This document shows positions 9,598 through 18,243 of a stretch of DNA of 64,000 nucleotides, one piece after another; position 1 is the stretch's first letter; each line of letters starts with the position of its first letter. Position numbers and translations under genes: made by a program. The stretch spans positions 1 to 64,000 of the forward strand of contig NZ_FNVT01000021.1 of NCBI RefSeq assembly GCF_900108335.1, read 5' to 3'. The notes beneath the pieces were generated by a model. The model ran no database searches and was not told where the DNA came from. It worked only from the letters and a program-made list of their open reading frames with translations. Source of the stretch: Nonomuraea solani. GTDB taxonomy: Bacteria > Actinomycetota > Actinomycetes > Streptosporangiales > Streptosporangiaceae.

Positions 9598-10404
9598 TCA
9601 GGATCGCCCTTCTCCGGAGTCCGAGTCGCTGGCAGGGCGCGACGGCTGCTCCGGTGTCATCAATTCACCTGGCGACCCGGTTGCCGGTGCTGCAGGAGCA
9701 GCGCGACGCTGCTTCTCCTCCTCCATGGCAAGAGGTCCTGTTAGATCGACTAGTGCCCTTGCGTAACCGAGCCCTTCGAGCAGGCGCTTCCGCCAATTGT
9801 TCGCTTCTTGTGCCTGCCCCTCGCCGAAGCAGCGTGCCACACCTTGCCTGAGGGTTCGGATCATATATTTTGGCACATAAGGCTCCATTTGATCAGTTTT
9901 ATCCAATTCAAGCCAAGGCACCACTCTCTTCTCCTCGTGCGAGCCTAGCCGGATCCACTCCAGAGGTGCCTCTAGGTAGACAATAGACATGTCCGGGCCG
10001 TCATGAACTAGCTGCGACTCCACAAAGCGCCCACGTAAGTTGTTGTCCGAGACGCGCCAGAGGTGGAGCGATCCCCTACCACCCCCACCCTTGACTGACC
10101 AGTAGGTCCCATCCATACAGCCATCGCTGTACCGCCCCACGAACGACCACTTCCGGTCGAAATACGGATTATGGACGCGCCATATATGACCAGAAATGGT
10201 TCGACGGTGGTGACGCACGCGCAACAACTCGACGGACCACGGTATTTTGCGCATTGCCGGGTCGTCAGCATAGTAGGTGACCTGATACCAGATACCAGCT
10301 AGGGCGCCAGATCGCTCATAGTACGCCTTCGCCCCCAGGACTAGCGCGGACCAAACCCCGGCGCCTAGGACGCTAACGATGATGTTTGAGAACCATTCGG
10401 GCAT
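9598..10404 (-). CDS. Membrane-anchored putative beta-barrel protein
   Basis: A 268-residue protein I cannot assign to a named family. One N-terminal membrane helix (about 6-26) is followed by a region of alternating beta strands rich in Trp and Gly (about 37-165; GIWYQVTYY, ISGHIW, KWSFVGRY, GTYWSVKGGGG, NNLRGRF). This pattern resembles a small lipocalin-like barrel. The tail is charged and Pro/Ala-rich. The ATG start has a GGAG site 7 nt upstream. Membrane helix plus small barrel recalls Cap15-type effectors of CBASS, but no cyclase gene is nearby. It faces the restriction cassette convergently and may be an independent defence effector or cargo. Confidence 0.6.
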   Translation of the reverse strand: MPEWFSNIIVSVLGAGVWSALVLGAKAYYERSGALAGIWYQVTYYADDPAMRKIPWSVELLRVRHHRRTISGHIWRVHNPYFDRKWSFVGRYSDGCMDGTYWSVKGGGGRGSLHLWRVSDNNLRGRFVESQLVHDGPDMSIVYLEAPLEWIRLGSHEEKRVVPWLELDKTDQMEPYVPKYMIRTLRQGVARCFGEGQAQEANNWRKRLLEGLGYARALVDLTGPLAMEEEKQRRAAPAAPATGSPGELMTPEQPSRPASDSDSGEGRS

Positions 10405-10667
10405 GTCGCCACTCCATACCGATATGCTGGCACTCTAGTCACCAAAGGCGTGGTGGCAACCCTCCTAGCGAAATACTCTATGGATCCGCCCCGCCCTGCG
10501 CAGAGGTACACCTCTGTGACGATCCCCCGGTGCTGGCGCGACCCCGACATCCTCAGACACTTCGATAGCCGCCGACCAACCTGTCGATCACCCCATAAGC
10601 GGGCACTTCCCTCCGCGGACTGAGCAGCCTACATATGGGACGCTCGTTCTGGTCCACGTGCTCAAGC
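10405..10667. other. Intergenic region, no gene seen
   Basis: About 260 bp between the start of the beta-barrel gene and the IS256 fragment. No supported coding sequence. A possible IS256-type terminus (GGGACTGTAAAAC) occurs near 10670. Confidence 0.45.
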
Positions 10668-10713
10668 GGGACTGTAAAACTAACGGCGGATCTGATGATC
10701 AAGGGAGACACAC

Positions 10714-11176
10714 TTGATGTCCGAGACTGCCGTGGAGTCGCTGCCCATGAACGAAGCGCCTGCCGAGCCGGACCGCGCAATGACGGACGAGCAGCTGATC
10801 TCGATGCTGGTGGGTCGGGCCCGCAGCGAGGGCCTGCAGCTGACCGGCGAGGGCGGTCTGCTGCAGCAGCTGACCAAGCGGGTGCTGGAGTCGGCGCTGG
10901 AAGGTGAGATCACCGATCACCTCGGCTACGACCGGCACGACCCGGCCGGGAAGAACAGCGGAAACAGCCGCAACGGCAGCCGCACCAAGACCGTGGTGAC
11001 CGACGTCGGCCCGGTGGAGGTGCGGGTGCCGCGCGATGTGGCCGGCACCTTCGAGCCCCAGCTGGTGCGCAAGGGGCAGCGCCGGTTGTCCGGAGTGGAT
11101 GAGATGGTCTTGTCGCTGTCGGCAAAGGGCCTCACGCACGGCGAGATCTCCGCGCATCTGGCTGAGGTGCCCAGGA
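10714..11176 (+). pseudogene. Truncated IS256-family (mutator) transposase
   Basis: The N-terminal 154 or so residues of an IS256/MULE-type transposase: LTKRVLESALEGEITDHLGY, the NSRNGSRTKTV motif, and the strand GPVEVRVPRD typical of the family's N-terminus. Family members are about 400 residues, so the DDE catalytic core is missing. The coding match stops at the IS3-type end GATTCCGGACAG (11177); the frame runs on to 11274 as unrelated residues. Start is TTG 10714 or ATG 10717. Not functional as a transposase. Confidence 0.88.
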
Positions 11177-11201
11177 GATTCCGGACAGTCGGCTACATAA
11201 G
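11177..11201 (+). mobile_element. 25-bp left-end fragment of the first IS3 element type
   Basis: GATTCCGGACAG (11177-11188) is the exact inverted complement of the right end of the IS3 at 1229-1240. The next bases include ACATAAG, which is also how the window begins inside that IS. It therefore looks like the left end of another copy in the same orientation, deleted almost entirely. Confidence 0.6.
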
Positions 11202-11586
11202 GAACCGCAGGAAAACTAGTAGGCGCTTTGATCTGGTTCGGCTGTGGTCTGGGCGAGGGATAAGAGATTCGTAAGCGAGACTGATCCGGTGTCGATGACA
11301 ATCCCCTCGAACCGTTGAGGCTCGGATAGATCATTTTCGGTTTTTAGGATCTTGCTCGGCTGTCGTCTCGCGAGCCGCGCGCTGGCTGGGTCAGGCCGGG
11401 GCCTGACCGCTGTTCCTGAGCCAGGGGTCGCAGAGGCTCCGGGGTCAAGGGCGAGCCCGAAGGGCCGTCGCCGGTAGGCGATCGCGCAGCGACCCTTGAG
11501 GCTGGAGAGGGCGGCCCCGTATGCTGCGCGGCGCACTCCAGCCCGGCCTGCGTATCCGCCGCAAGGCGCCCTTAGATCGTGGCGGC

Positions 11587-12555
11587 TCATGCCGCCTTCT
11601 TCTTCTTCTTCTTCCGCCGCGCAGCGGCCCTGGCCTGCTTCTTCTCCGCGATCTGCGTCCGGATCTTCGCCTGCGTGGCGGCATCCAGCTGCTCGAACTC
11701 CACCGGCGGACGCAACCCGTTGGCGGTATGCAACCGCTCATGGTTGAAGTCATCGACCCAGGCAGCCACCGCCGCTCGCGCCTGGGCGTGTGTGCCGAAC
11801 GGGCCGGCCAGGCGTAGCAGTTCGAACTCCAACGAGGAGAACAGCGCTTCGGCCGGGGCGTTGTCCAGCGCCGACCCCGTGCGGCCCATGGATTGGTCGA
11901 TGCCCAGTCGATCGCAGGCGGCCCGGAACAGGTGCGCGGTGTACTCGCTGCCGCGGTCGGTGTGCATGACCACGCCCGCGACGGTTCCGCCGCGCACGGC
12001 CACCGCCATCTGCAGCGCGCCCAACGCCAGCGCCGCGTCGTGATGCTCGCTCAAGGCGTAGCCGACAATACGGCGGGAGAACAGGTCGGAGACCGCCGCG
12101 AGCTGCAGTTTCCCCTCCTCGGTGGGGATCTCGGTGCCGTCGCCGACCCACCGCTGGTTGGCCGCGCTCGCGCTGAAGTCCCGGCCCAGCCGGTCCGCCG
12201 CGTGCCATCGGCCACCGTCTTGGCGGGTGGTGTTCTTGCGCTTGCGACCGGGTCGGGCGGCCAGGCCCCGCTCCCGCATGATCTTCGCGACGGTGTTGTC
12301 GGAGACCCGCCACCCCTCCCGACGCAGACGCTCGGCGATCCGAGGGGATCCGTCGGCGCCTTTACGCTGCCAGAACATCGAGATCACCGCCTCGGTCAGC
12401 CGTAACCTGCGGCGCTGCCGCGCGCTCGGTCCGTCCCGCGCGCGGGCCAGCCATTTGTACAGCCAGGCGACCGAGCGGCCCACCGCCCGGCACGAGGTCG
12501 CGTACGGGATAGCGTGGTCGGCCCTCTGGGCGGCGATGAAGGCCGCCAGGTTCAC
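11587..12555 (-). CDS. IS3-family transposase OrfB (DDE integrase)
   Basis: A 322-residue integrase-type transposase. DDE residues: Asp in VGDGTEIPTEEGK, Asp in MHTDRGSEYTA, Glu in LDNAPAEALFSSLE. The family C-terminal NHERLHTANGLRPP is present, followed by a lysine-rich tail (RRKKKKKKAA). It starts with GTG overlapping the OrfA stop (GTGA). It is clearly different from the OrfB at 326-1210, so two separate IS3 lineages are present. Confidence 0.94.
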   Translation of the reverse strand: MNLAAFIAAQRADHAIPYATSCRAVGRSVAWLYKWLARARDGPSARQRRRLRLTEAVISMFWQRKGADGSPRIAERLRREGWRVSDNTVAKIMRERGLAARPGRKRKNTTRQDGGRWHAADRLGRDFSASAANQRWVGDGTEIPTEEGKLQLAAVSDLFSRRIVGYALSEHHDAALALGALQMAVAVRGGTVAGVVMHTDRGSEYTAHLFRAACDRLGIDQSMGRTGSALDNAPAEALFSSLEFELLRLAGPFGTHAQARAAVAAWVDDFNHERLHTANGLRPPVEFEQLDAATQAKIRTQIAEKKQARAAARRKKKKKKAA

Positions 12556-12848
12556 CGGGTCGTATCGGTCACCCAGAGGACCAGACTGCGCTTGAGCACA
12601 TCACACCGCATCTGCAGCTCGGCGTTCTCCTTGCGCAGCCGGGCCAGCTCGGCCCGCTCATCGGCGTCCAGCCCGCCGTTGATACCCGCCTCGCGCCGCT
12701 TGCGGGCCATGTTCACCCAGTTCGCCAGGGTGCCGGAGTTCATCCCCAGGTCCCGGGCGACCTGCGCGACCGGCTTGCCGGTCTCCTCCACCAGCCGGAC
12801 CGCGCCCTCGCGGAAATCCGGCGTGAACGTCCGTCTCGTCTCTGCCAT
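12552..12848 (-). CDS. IS3-family transposase OrfA (HTH protein)
   Basis: A 98-residue DNA-binding subunit: RRTFTPDFREGAVRLV...VAQVARDLGMNSGTLANWV is the typical IS3 HTH, followed by a leucine-rich coiled coil (ELARLRKENAELQMRCDVLKR). It overlaps OrfB in the -1 frame. No A-rich slippery run is visible at the overlap, unlike the first IS3. Confidence 0.92.
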   Translation of the reverse strand: MAETRRTFTPDFREGAVRLVEETGKPVAQVARDLGMNSGTLANWVNMARKRREAGINGGLDADERAELARLRKENAELQMRCDVLKRSLVLWVTDTTR

Positions 12849-12891
12849 CGCCCGTCCTCCTCATAGGCGATGCCTCAACGATACGAGGGGA

Positions 12892-14873
12892 AACCCAGTG
12901 CTGGGGTTCGGGTCCTTGGCGTAGTTGCCCGCGATGGCCTTGGGGAGTTCGTTCCCCAGCGGCCCCTTGACCGGCGGCAGAGTTACATCTCGGCCGGCGG
13001 TCGTGTCTCCGGGGCGATACGGCGGGTAGGTGCCGGCGTTCGTCGCCGGATTCAGCGCCTTCTCGATGTGCTGGATGACGTCCAGGAACTCGGCGTCGTC
13101 GCTCTTGGACATCTTGAACACGCGATCGGCCCTGATGTAGATACAGCCGCCGTACTTGACGCCTCCCTCGGTGCCGACTCCGAGCTTCTTCCAGTCGCAG
13201 CGGAAGCTGGGGGACCACAGGCCGTTGGCCGGAATCCCTTGTCCCCAGCGCACGACGCCGAGCCGCTTGCCGTCGTTGCCGAGGAGCTCTTGATCCCAGA
13301 GGGGTAGCCTGCCCTTGTTCTCGTTGTACTTGGTGATGGCGGGCTTGATCGAGCACACTTCCCTGTCGTGTGACGCGGGCTTGGCCGCCGTGATCAGATA
13401 CTCGAGATACGGCGTCGTGCGCCAGTTCGCGACCGTCTTCTCCTGGGTGGGGTCGCCCTTCTCGACCTGGCATCCCTGAGTGGCAAGATCGAATTCGAGC
13501 TGCACCTTGTCCAAGTCGGCGTCCAGCTCAGTGCGCCTCACGCCTCTGTTGTAGACGCCGAAGTCGGATAGTTTCACGAAGAACTTAATGTTCTGCGGCT
13601 TAAGCCCGGCTCCGGTAGTTCCGGGCTTGTAAATGCCGTTTCCTGAGGCATCGCCGATGTAGGTGTGCGCCACCCAGGTCGCGCGGAAGGTGAACACGTC
13701 ATCGTCGGTCACCTTGTCCAGCAACACCGCCGGTATTCTCAGCGGGCCGGGGAACAGCCGGACCCACCAGGCCGTCCTGGGCTTGCGCTTCTTGACGCCG
13801 TTCTCGTCGGTCTCCTCCCAGCCTCCGTGACCGATCCAGGAGGTCCAGCAGGCGGAGTGCGGGCGTTCCTGCATGCGGGAGTACGCGTCGGTGAATCTGG
13901 GCGCCCTGGTGGTGGCGTAGCAGGACTCCAGGTTGGGGTGCTTGTAGTCGAAGTTGCCCTCAACAAGTGGCGCCGCGGCCGCCCGCGCCTGGGAGGGCTG
14001 GGCGGCCGAGTTCGTCAGCAGAGCAAGGACTTGCGCGGCGTCCAGCGGACGCTGGAAGACCTGGACCTCGTCGAGGTCCCCCTGCATCATGCTGCCCAGC
14101 GTCATGGCGGTATCCGCGTTCCATGCCGGGAAACCGATCGGCGATGACTTGATCAGGGCTCCGTTGAGGTACAGCGAGGCGGTCTTAGCCGTCGCGTCGT
14201 ACACGCCTGCCAGGTGGAACCACTCATTGACGGGTGGCTCCAGGCCGGAAAGCGCACCTTCGACCGTCGCGTCCGCGGTGTCGGCGCTGGTGAGGATGAA
14301 CACTAGTCCGTGCTCGGGATCGTTACCGAGCCGGAAGGGCGCCTGGTGGCTGCCCTTCTGTCCGAGGACGGTGTAGTTCCCGTTAGCATCGCTCCAGCGC
14401 AGCCATGCGGCGGCGGTAAAGCTCTCGTCGGTGCGGATCACCGGTCCGGCGGTCTGGGCCAAGGGCTCCTCGCCGGGCTGGGCGACGTCCACGGTGACCT
14501 GACGCCAGTCCGACCAGGCAGAGGAGACGTCACCGGCGACCGCGCGCAACCGCCAGCGCACCTTCCAGCCGTCGGTGAGCGTGTCCGCCGGGACGGCGAT
14601 GCTCGCCTGAATCCCTGAGGGGACGTCGTCCACGCTGCCGGTCCAGATCTGCCCGGTGCCCTGCTCGGTGGCGGCCGGGTCGTGCTCGATCTCGGCCTCG
14701 GCCCGTAGCGGCCGGCCGGCCGGATGAGTGAGGGTGGCCTGCAGCGTGGGGGTGAGCGAGGTCGTCGCCGTCACGCCGTCCACCACCTTCGACGGGGTGA
14801 TGGCCAGGCCGGTGGTGGTGGGCTTGGGCAGGCTGACGGTGAAGGTCTGCCAGTCCGACCAAGCCGAGGTGGC
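12892..14873 (-). pseudogene. LamG-domain secreted protein, truncated at both ends
   Basis: About 660 in-frame residues of a large surface or secreted protein. Fibronectin-III-like segments (two W-SDW-type strands, e.g. SAWSDWQTFTV and SAWSDWRQVTV) precede a LamG/concanavalin-like domain (ESFTAAAWLRW ... WFHLAGVYD ... SLYLNGALIKSS ... GDLDEVQVFQRPL), then a Cys- and Trp-containing region without known motifs. The 3' end is cut by the IS3 inverted repeat; the 5' end stops at a hairpin (14874) with an in-frame stop just beyond. No start codon, signal peptide or C-terminal domain survives. Similar proteins in actinomycetes often end in a toxin or nuclease domain; whether this one did cannot be seen. 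Confidence 0.8.
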
Positions 14874-14960
14874 ATGTCCCCGCCTTCCTCGTAAGGCGGG
14901 GTGACATCACCGAGCCGCTCTCCGGTTGCTGGAGCTCTCCTAATGCGGGTGCCGTAGGCC
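14874..14960 (-). repeat. Strong hairpin resembling an IS200/IS605 (TnpB) right end
   Basis: ATGTCCCCGCCTT (14874-14886) pairs with AAGGCGGGGTGACAT (14893-14907) around a 6-nt loop with one bulge. Read on the minus strand it ends GGCGGGGACAT and is followed immediately by the LamG gene. A second small stem (CTCC...GGAG) lies upstream on that strand. This arrangement is like the RE/omega-RNA 3' hairpin of TnpB elements. No tnpA or tnpB is present, so it would be a remnant; a simple terminator is the alternative. Confidence 0.4.
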
Positions 14961-14964
14961 GAAG

Positions 14965-15735
14965 TTACCCCCAGTCGCAGGAGTAGCCGTAGTGGCCGGC
15001 GTCGACTGGGTGGCCGGCGGGGAGCAGTTCGCCGGTGAGCGGGGGGATTTTGGCGGTGGTCCAGTTGAGGGTGCCGTCGGTGGTGAAGTGCTGGCCGAGG
15101 TCGATGGTGGTGTCGCAGCTGCCGTTCATGTAGGTGAAGAGGTGGAGGTCTACTCCATAGGGAGGTTCTTCTACTTCTGCTACTACCGGGGCCATGAGCC
15201 AGGAGCAGGCCCAGCGGACCTCGTCTGGGTCGGTGGTGATCACGCGTTCTGAGTGGGTGAATGAACCTGATCCTGTTTCCAGGTTGAGTTCGTAGTACGA
15301 GAAGCGCTCCGGTGCGGTGGTGGTATCGGCCCGGGTGTTCAGGGCGGCGGTTCCGGCGAGGGCGGTGGGGTTGGTGGGGTCGGCTTGTAGGACCCGCGTG
15401 TAGAGGGCTTGGGCTTCGGCTCGTCTGCGGGCGAGGGTTTGGTCGTTCTCGCCGTGCTCGGCCGCGTGGTCGGTGTCGATCTGCCAGAAGGCGATTTGCT
15501 GGACGAGGCGGCCGGCCAGGAGGAGGGCGGCGAGGTGGTCGTCGGGGCGGGCATGCAGGGCGGTGCGGAGCCAGGGCTCTTCTGGCCAGGTTGCCAAGAA
15601 GTCGCTGTTTCTGGCGTCTTCTAGAGAGTCGGTTCTGAGCATGGATAGCAGGCGGCCCAGTTCGCGGGCGGCGTTTGGGGCGCCGGCGGTGGCTGCGGCT
15701 CGGAGGCTTGTGATCGTCTCGTCGGTGATCGGCAT
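14965..15735 (-). CDS. TPR-like hypothetical protein
   Basis: A 256-residue cytoplasmic protein. The N-terminal 150 residues are helical with a tetratricopeptide-like stretch (RRAEAQALYTRVLQADPTNPTALAG) and an Ala-rich HEAT-like start. The C-terminal half is rich in beta structure and aromatic residues (SYYELNLETGSGSFTHSERV ... YGYSCDWG). No catalytic motif is recognised. Codon use is normal for the genome, so it is probably a real gene. Function unknown. Confidence 0.65.
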   Translation of the reverse strand: MPITDETITSLRAAATAGAPNAARELGRLLSMLRTDSLEDARNSDFLATWPEEPWLRTALHARPDDHLAALLLAGRLVQQIAFWQIDTDHAAEHGENDQTLARRRAEAQALYTRVLQADPTNPTALAGTAALNTRADTTTAPERFSYYELNLETGSGSFTHSERVITTDPDEVRWACSWLMAPVVAEVEEPPYGVDLHLFTYMNGSCDTTIDLGQHFTTDGTLNWTTAKIPPLTGELLPAGHPVDAGHYGYSCDWG

Positions 15736-15790
15736 GGGATGGCAGGCTAGCGTGATCAGGCGTCAGGGGCGGCGTCCGTATTATCGCGGC

Positions 15791-16753
15791 ATGGTGGTGA
15801 AGCTGGAGGGGCGGCTCAGTCGGCGGGCGGTGCTTCTGGCTGCTGGTGGGGTGCTTGTTGGGTGCTCTCAAGAGCGGGGCGTCGACAGGGTTCGGCTGCG
15901 GTTGGCTACTGGGCCGGCGGGGGCGGTTTATCGGCGGATCGGGGGGTCGCTGGCTGCGCATATTTCGGAGCAGGTGCCGGGGGCGACGGTTACCACGGTG
16001 CCGAGTGGGGCTTCGACTGACAACATTCGGATGTTGCGGGCTGGTGAGGTGCATCTTGGGTTGACGAGTTTGGATGCGTTGATCACGAGTGATGGCAGTG
16101 CGCCTGCGGGGCTTTCGGCGGTATGTCGGCTGTATGACAGTCATCTGCATCTTGTGGTCATGGCCGGGTCGGTGATCGATGAGTTCCGGGACCTGCGAGG
16201 TAAGCGCATATCGCTGGGGGCGAGGGATTCGGGTACGGAGTTCACGGCTCTGCGGGTTCTGGAGCTGGGGCTGGTGGAGGCCGATGGTCGGTATCTCAGT
16301 CAGGCTGAGTCGGCGGCGGCGTTGCGGGATGGGGAGATCGATGCGATGTTCTCCCTGACCGGGGTTCCGACGCCTGCCATTACGGAGTTGGCGCAGCGGC
16401 ATGCGATTCGCCTGATTCCGTTGGATGGGCAGGCGGACAAGCTCTTCACGACGTTTCCTGGGCCCTACACGCCGGCCATGATTCCCGCGACCGCCTACGC
16501 CGGTGTTCCGGCCATCAGGACCATTGCCGTGCCTAACGTGCTTCTCGTACGTAACGACCTGCCTGATGAGCTGGTTCACGCCATCACCGGCACGGTCTTC
16601 ACGCACGCCAACACGATCACCTCCACCGCCGACCGTGATGATGGTGAAGCCGTTCCCGAGGCGTGGCAGATCAATGTGCGGACCGGGATCTCCACCGCGT
16701 CGATACCGCTCCATCCGGGTGCGGCCGCCTGGTTCCGGGACCAAAAGCGGTGA
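15791..16753 (+). CDS. TAXI-family TRAP-type solute-binding lipoprotein
   Basis: A 320-residue extracytoplasmic binding protein. The N-terminus has twin arginines (SRRAVLLAA) and a lipobox ending in VLVGC, so it is a membrane-anchored lipoprotein. The family core is visible: LRLATGPAGAVYRRIGGSLA, then GLTSLDAL, FRDLRGKRISLG and a C-terminal AWFRD. It presumably binds a carboxylate such as glutamate or a dicarboxylate. No TRAP permease gene adjoins it. Its 3' end is convergent with the sensor kinase gene, so it may serve as a ligand sensor for that kinase rather than for transport. The start chosen (ATG 15791) gives the signal peptide; longer in-frame starts overlap the opposing gene. Confidence 0.82.
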   Translation: MVVKLEGRLSRRAVLLAAGGVLVGCSQERGVDRVRLRLATGPAGAVYRRIGGSLAAHISEQVPGATVTTVPSGASTDNIRMLRAGEVHLGLTSLDALITSDGSAPAGLSAVCRLYDSHLHLVVMAGSVIDEFRDLRGKRISLGARDSGTEFTALRVLELGLVEADGRYLSQAESAAALRDGEIDAMFSLTGVPTPAITELAQRHAIRLIPLDGQADKLFTTFPGPYTPAMIPATAYAGVPAIRTIAVPNVLLVRNDLPDELVHAITGTVFTHANTITSTADRDDGEAVPEAWQINVRTGISTASIPLHPGAAAWFRDQKR

Positions 16754-16764
16754 GCCGAGCGCCG

Positions 16765-18237
16765 TTACGAGGGCTTCGGGGTGTCGGGTTGCGCCACTGG
16801 GAGTGCGACGACTGCGGCGAATCCGTGGCCGGACCCGTCGGGGCGGGGCAGGCCGTCCGCCAGGCGTAGTTCGCCCCCGGCCGCTCCCACCAGGTCGGCG
16901 CAGATCGCCAGGCCCAGGCCGGTTCCGGAGATGTTCTGGTGCCGGGGTGCGCGCCAGAACCGCCGTAGTGCCTGGGTTCGCTCGGATGCCTCGATCCCCT
17001 GGCCGTCGTCACGGACCACGATCGTGACCACGCCGCTGGTCGAGGAAACGCTCGACGTCGAGGAGACGCCGGACCCAGTGCCCGCCTCCTCGTGAACGAC
17101 TCGGGCGCTCACCTCCACCACCCCCGCGTCCGACAGCCGCAGCGCGTTGCTGATCAGTTCGTCCAGGATGCTCCCCAACCCACCCGTAGGCTCCAGCACC
17201 CACAACCCACCAGGCACATCCACCGCCAGCGTCTGCCCGGCAGTAGCGGTCAACGCCCGCCACCGATCCACCCGCGTGGCCAGCACCGCGTCGAGATCCA
17301 CAGGGGACGCCGTACGGATGCTCTCCATCCGAGCACTGGCCTGCAACGAGTTCAGCATCCGCTGCATCGCCTTCACCTCATCGACGGCGACGTCGTAAAC
17401 CTGCCGCCCACCACCCACCCCCAGGTGCGGCTCCAGGCTCTCCACAGCGAGCCGGAGGCTGGTCAAAGGATTACGCAACTGATGTGAGGCGTCCGACACG
17501 AACGCCCGCTGCCGCTGCACCGCGTTCTCCACCGCGTCCATCATGGTGTTGAAAGACCCCGCCAACCGCCGCAGTTCCACCGGCCCCGCCTCGGCGTCCG
17601 CTCGGATGGTCAGGTCACCCTGGGAGATACGGGAACTGGCCGCATCCAGCTCCCGCACCGGCCGCAACACCCACGCCGACACCGGCCAGGCCACAGCCAC
17701 CAGCGCGACCAAGGGCAACAGTCCAAGGCCCGCGAGTTGGGCCCACCGTACGAGGATGCGCTGCCGGGTCTTGGACAGGTCTGAGATGGTCACGACGGCG
17801 CCGACGACCTCGCTGTCCCGGCCCACCGGCTCAGCGACCACGAGTGCGGAGTCGTCCCAAGGTGCCCATTCCCCGAACGGTTCGGGCCGCGCCCCGGCCA
17901 GCGCCGCCGTCACGACCCTGGACAGCGCCGGCTCGCCCCGCGCGGCCCGCTGGTAGGCATCCACAGGCCCGAGCAGCACCGTGCCCGACGTGTCGATCAC
18001 CGCGACCGGGATGCCATAAAGCGCGTGATAACGGGCCAGCTCCTGCTGAAGGGCCTCAGTACGCCCGGTCGACAGCGCCGTCTCCGCCAGCGACGCGAAC
18101 CGGCCGACGTCGTTGAGCCGGTCGACGTACGTCTCCTGCATCTCCCGCTCCGCCACCGTAACGCTGAGCGGCACCCCGAGCGCCGCGACGAGCAGCACCG
18201 CGAGGGGCACCAGGACGACGAGCAGGCGACGATGCAC
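16765..18237 (-). CDS. Sensor histidine kinase (TctE-like)
   Basis: A 490-residue membrane kinase: TM1 (about 5-28), an extracytoplasmic sensor domain (about 30-165), TM2 (about 168-192), HAMP linker, dimerisation domain with the phospho-acceptor motif SDASHQLRNPL (about 250), and an HATPase domain with N-box ISNAL and G-boxes DDGQGI and GTGLGLAI. A Ser/Thr/Gly-rich insert (SGVSSTSSVSSTSG) interrupts the ATPase domain before VVTIVVRDDG. It lies 6 bp downstream of its response regulator. The neighbouring tctCBA operon suggests it senses tri- or dicarboxylates. Confidence 0.9.
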   Translation of the reverse strand: MHRRLLVVLVPLAVLLVAALGVPLSVTVAEREMQETYVDRLNDVGRFASLAETALSTGRTEALQQELARYHALYGIPVAVIDTSGTVLLGPVDAYQRAARGEPALSRVVTAALAGARPEPFGEWAPWDDSALVVAEPVGRDSEVVGAVVTISDLSKTRQRILVRWAQLAGLGLLPLVALVAVAWPVSAWVLRPVRELDAASSRISQGDLTIRADAEAGPVELRRLAGSFNTMMDAVENAVQRQRAFVSDASHQLRNPLTSLRLAVESLEPHLGVGGGRQVYDVAVDEVKAMQRMLNSLQASARMESIRTASPVDLDAVLATRVDRWRALTATAGQTLAVDVPGGLWVLEPTGGLGSILDELISNALRLSDAGVVEVSARVVHEEAGTGSGVSSTSSVSSTSGVVTIVVRDDGQGIEASERTQALRRFWRAPRHQNISGTGLGLAICADLVGAAGGELRLADGLPRPDGSGHGFAAVVALPVAQPDTPKPS

Positions 18238-18243
18238 GGCGGG

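Larger units (their letters stand above)
11302..12891 (-). mobile_element. Complete IS3-family element, about 1.59 kb
   Basis: Imperfect terminal inverted repeats are visible: TCCCCTCGAACCGTTGAGGC (11302-11321) and GCCTCAACGATACGAGGGGA (12872-12891), 18 of 20 matching when inverted. Inside are OrfA and OrfB on the minus strand. An unusually long non-coding tail (about 265 bp, 11322-11586) lies between OrfB and the 3' terminus. No clear target-site duplication was found. It disrupts the LamG gene on its right. Confidence 0.85.

Noticed and set aside
9411..9851. A 146-residue plus-strand frame opposite the beta-barrel gene
   Set aside because: No codon bias, no RBS and no recognisable product; the minus-strand gene explains the sequence better.
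10553..10780. A 75-residue minus-strand frame before the IS256 fragment
   Set aside because: It crosses the likely IS boundary and has no codon bias or similarity that I recognise.
14771..16744. A 657-residue open frame on the minus strand
   Set aside because: It runs antisense across the TAXI and TPR-like genes, is very rich in Arg/Pro, and has no domain; it is a GC-driven shadow.
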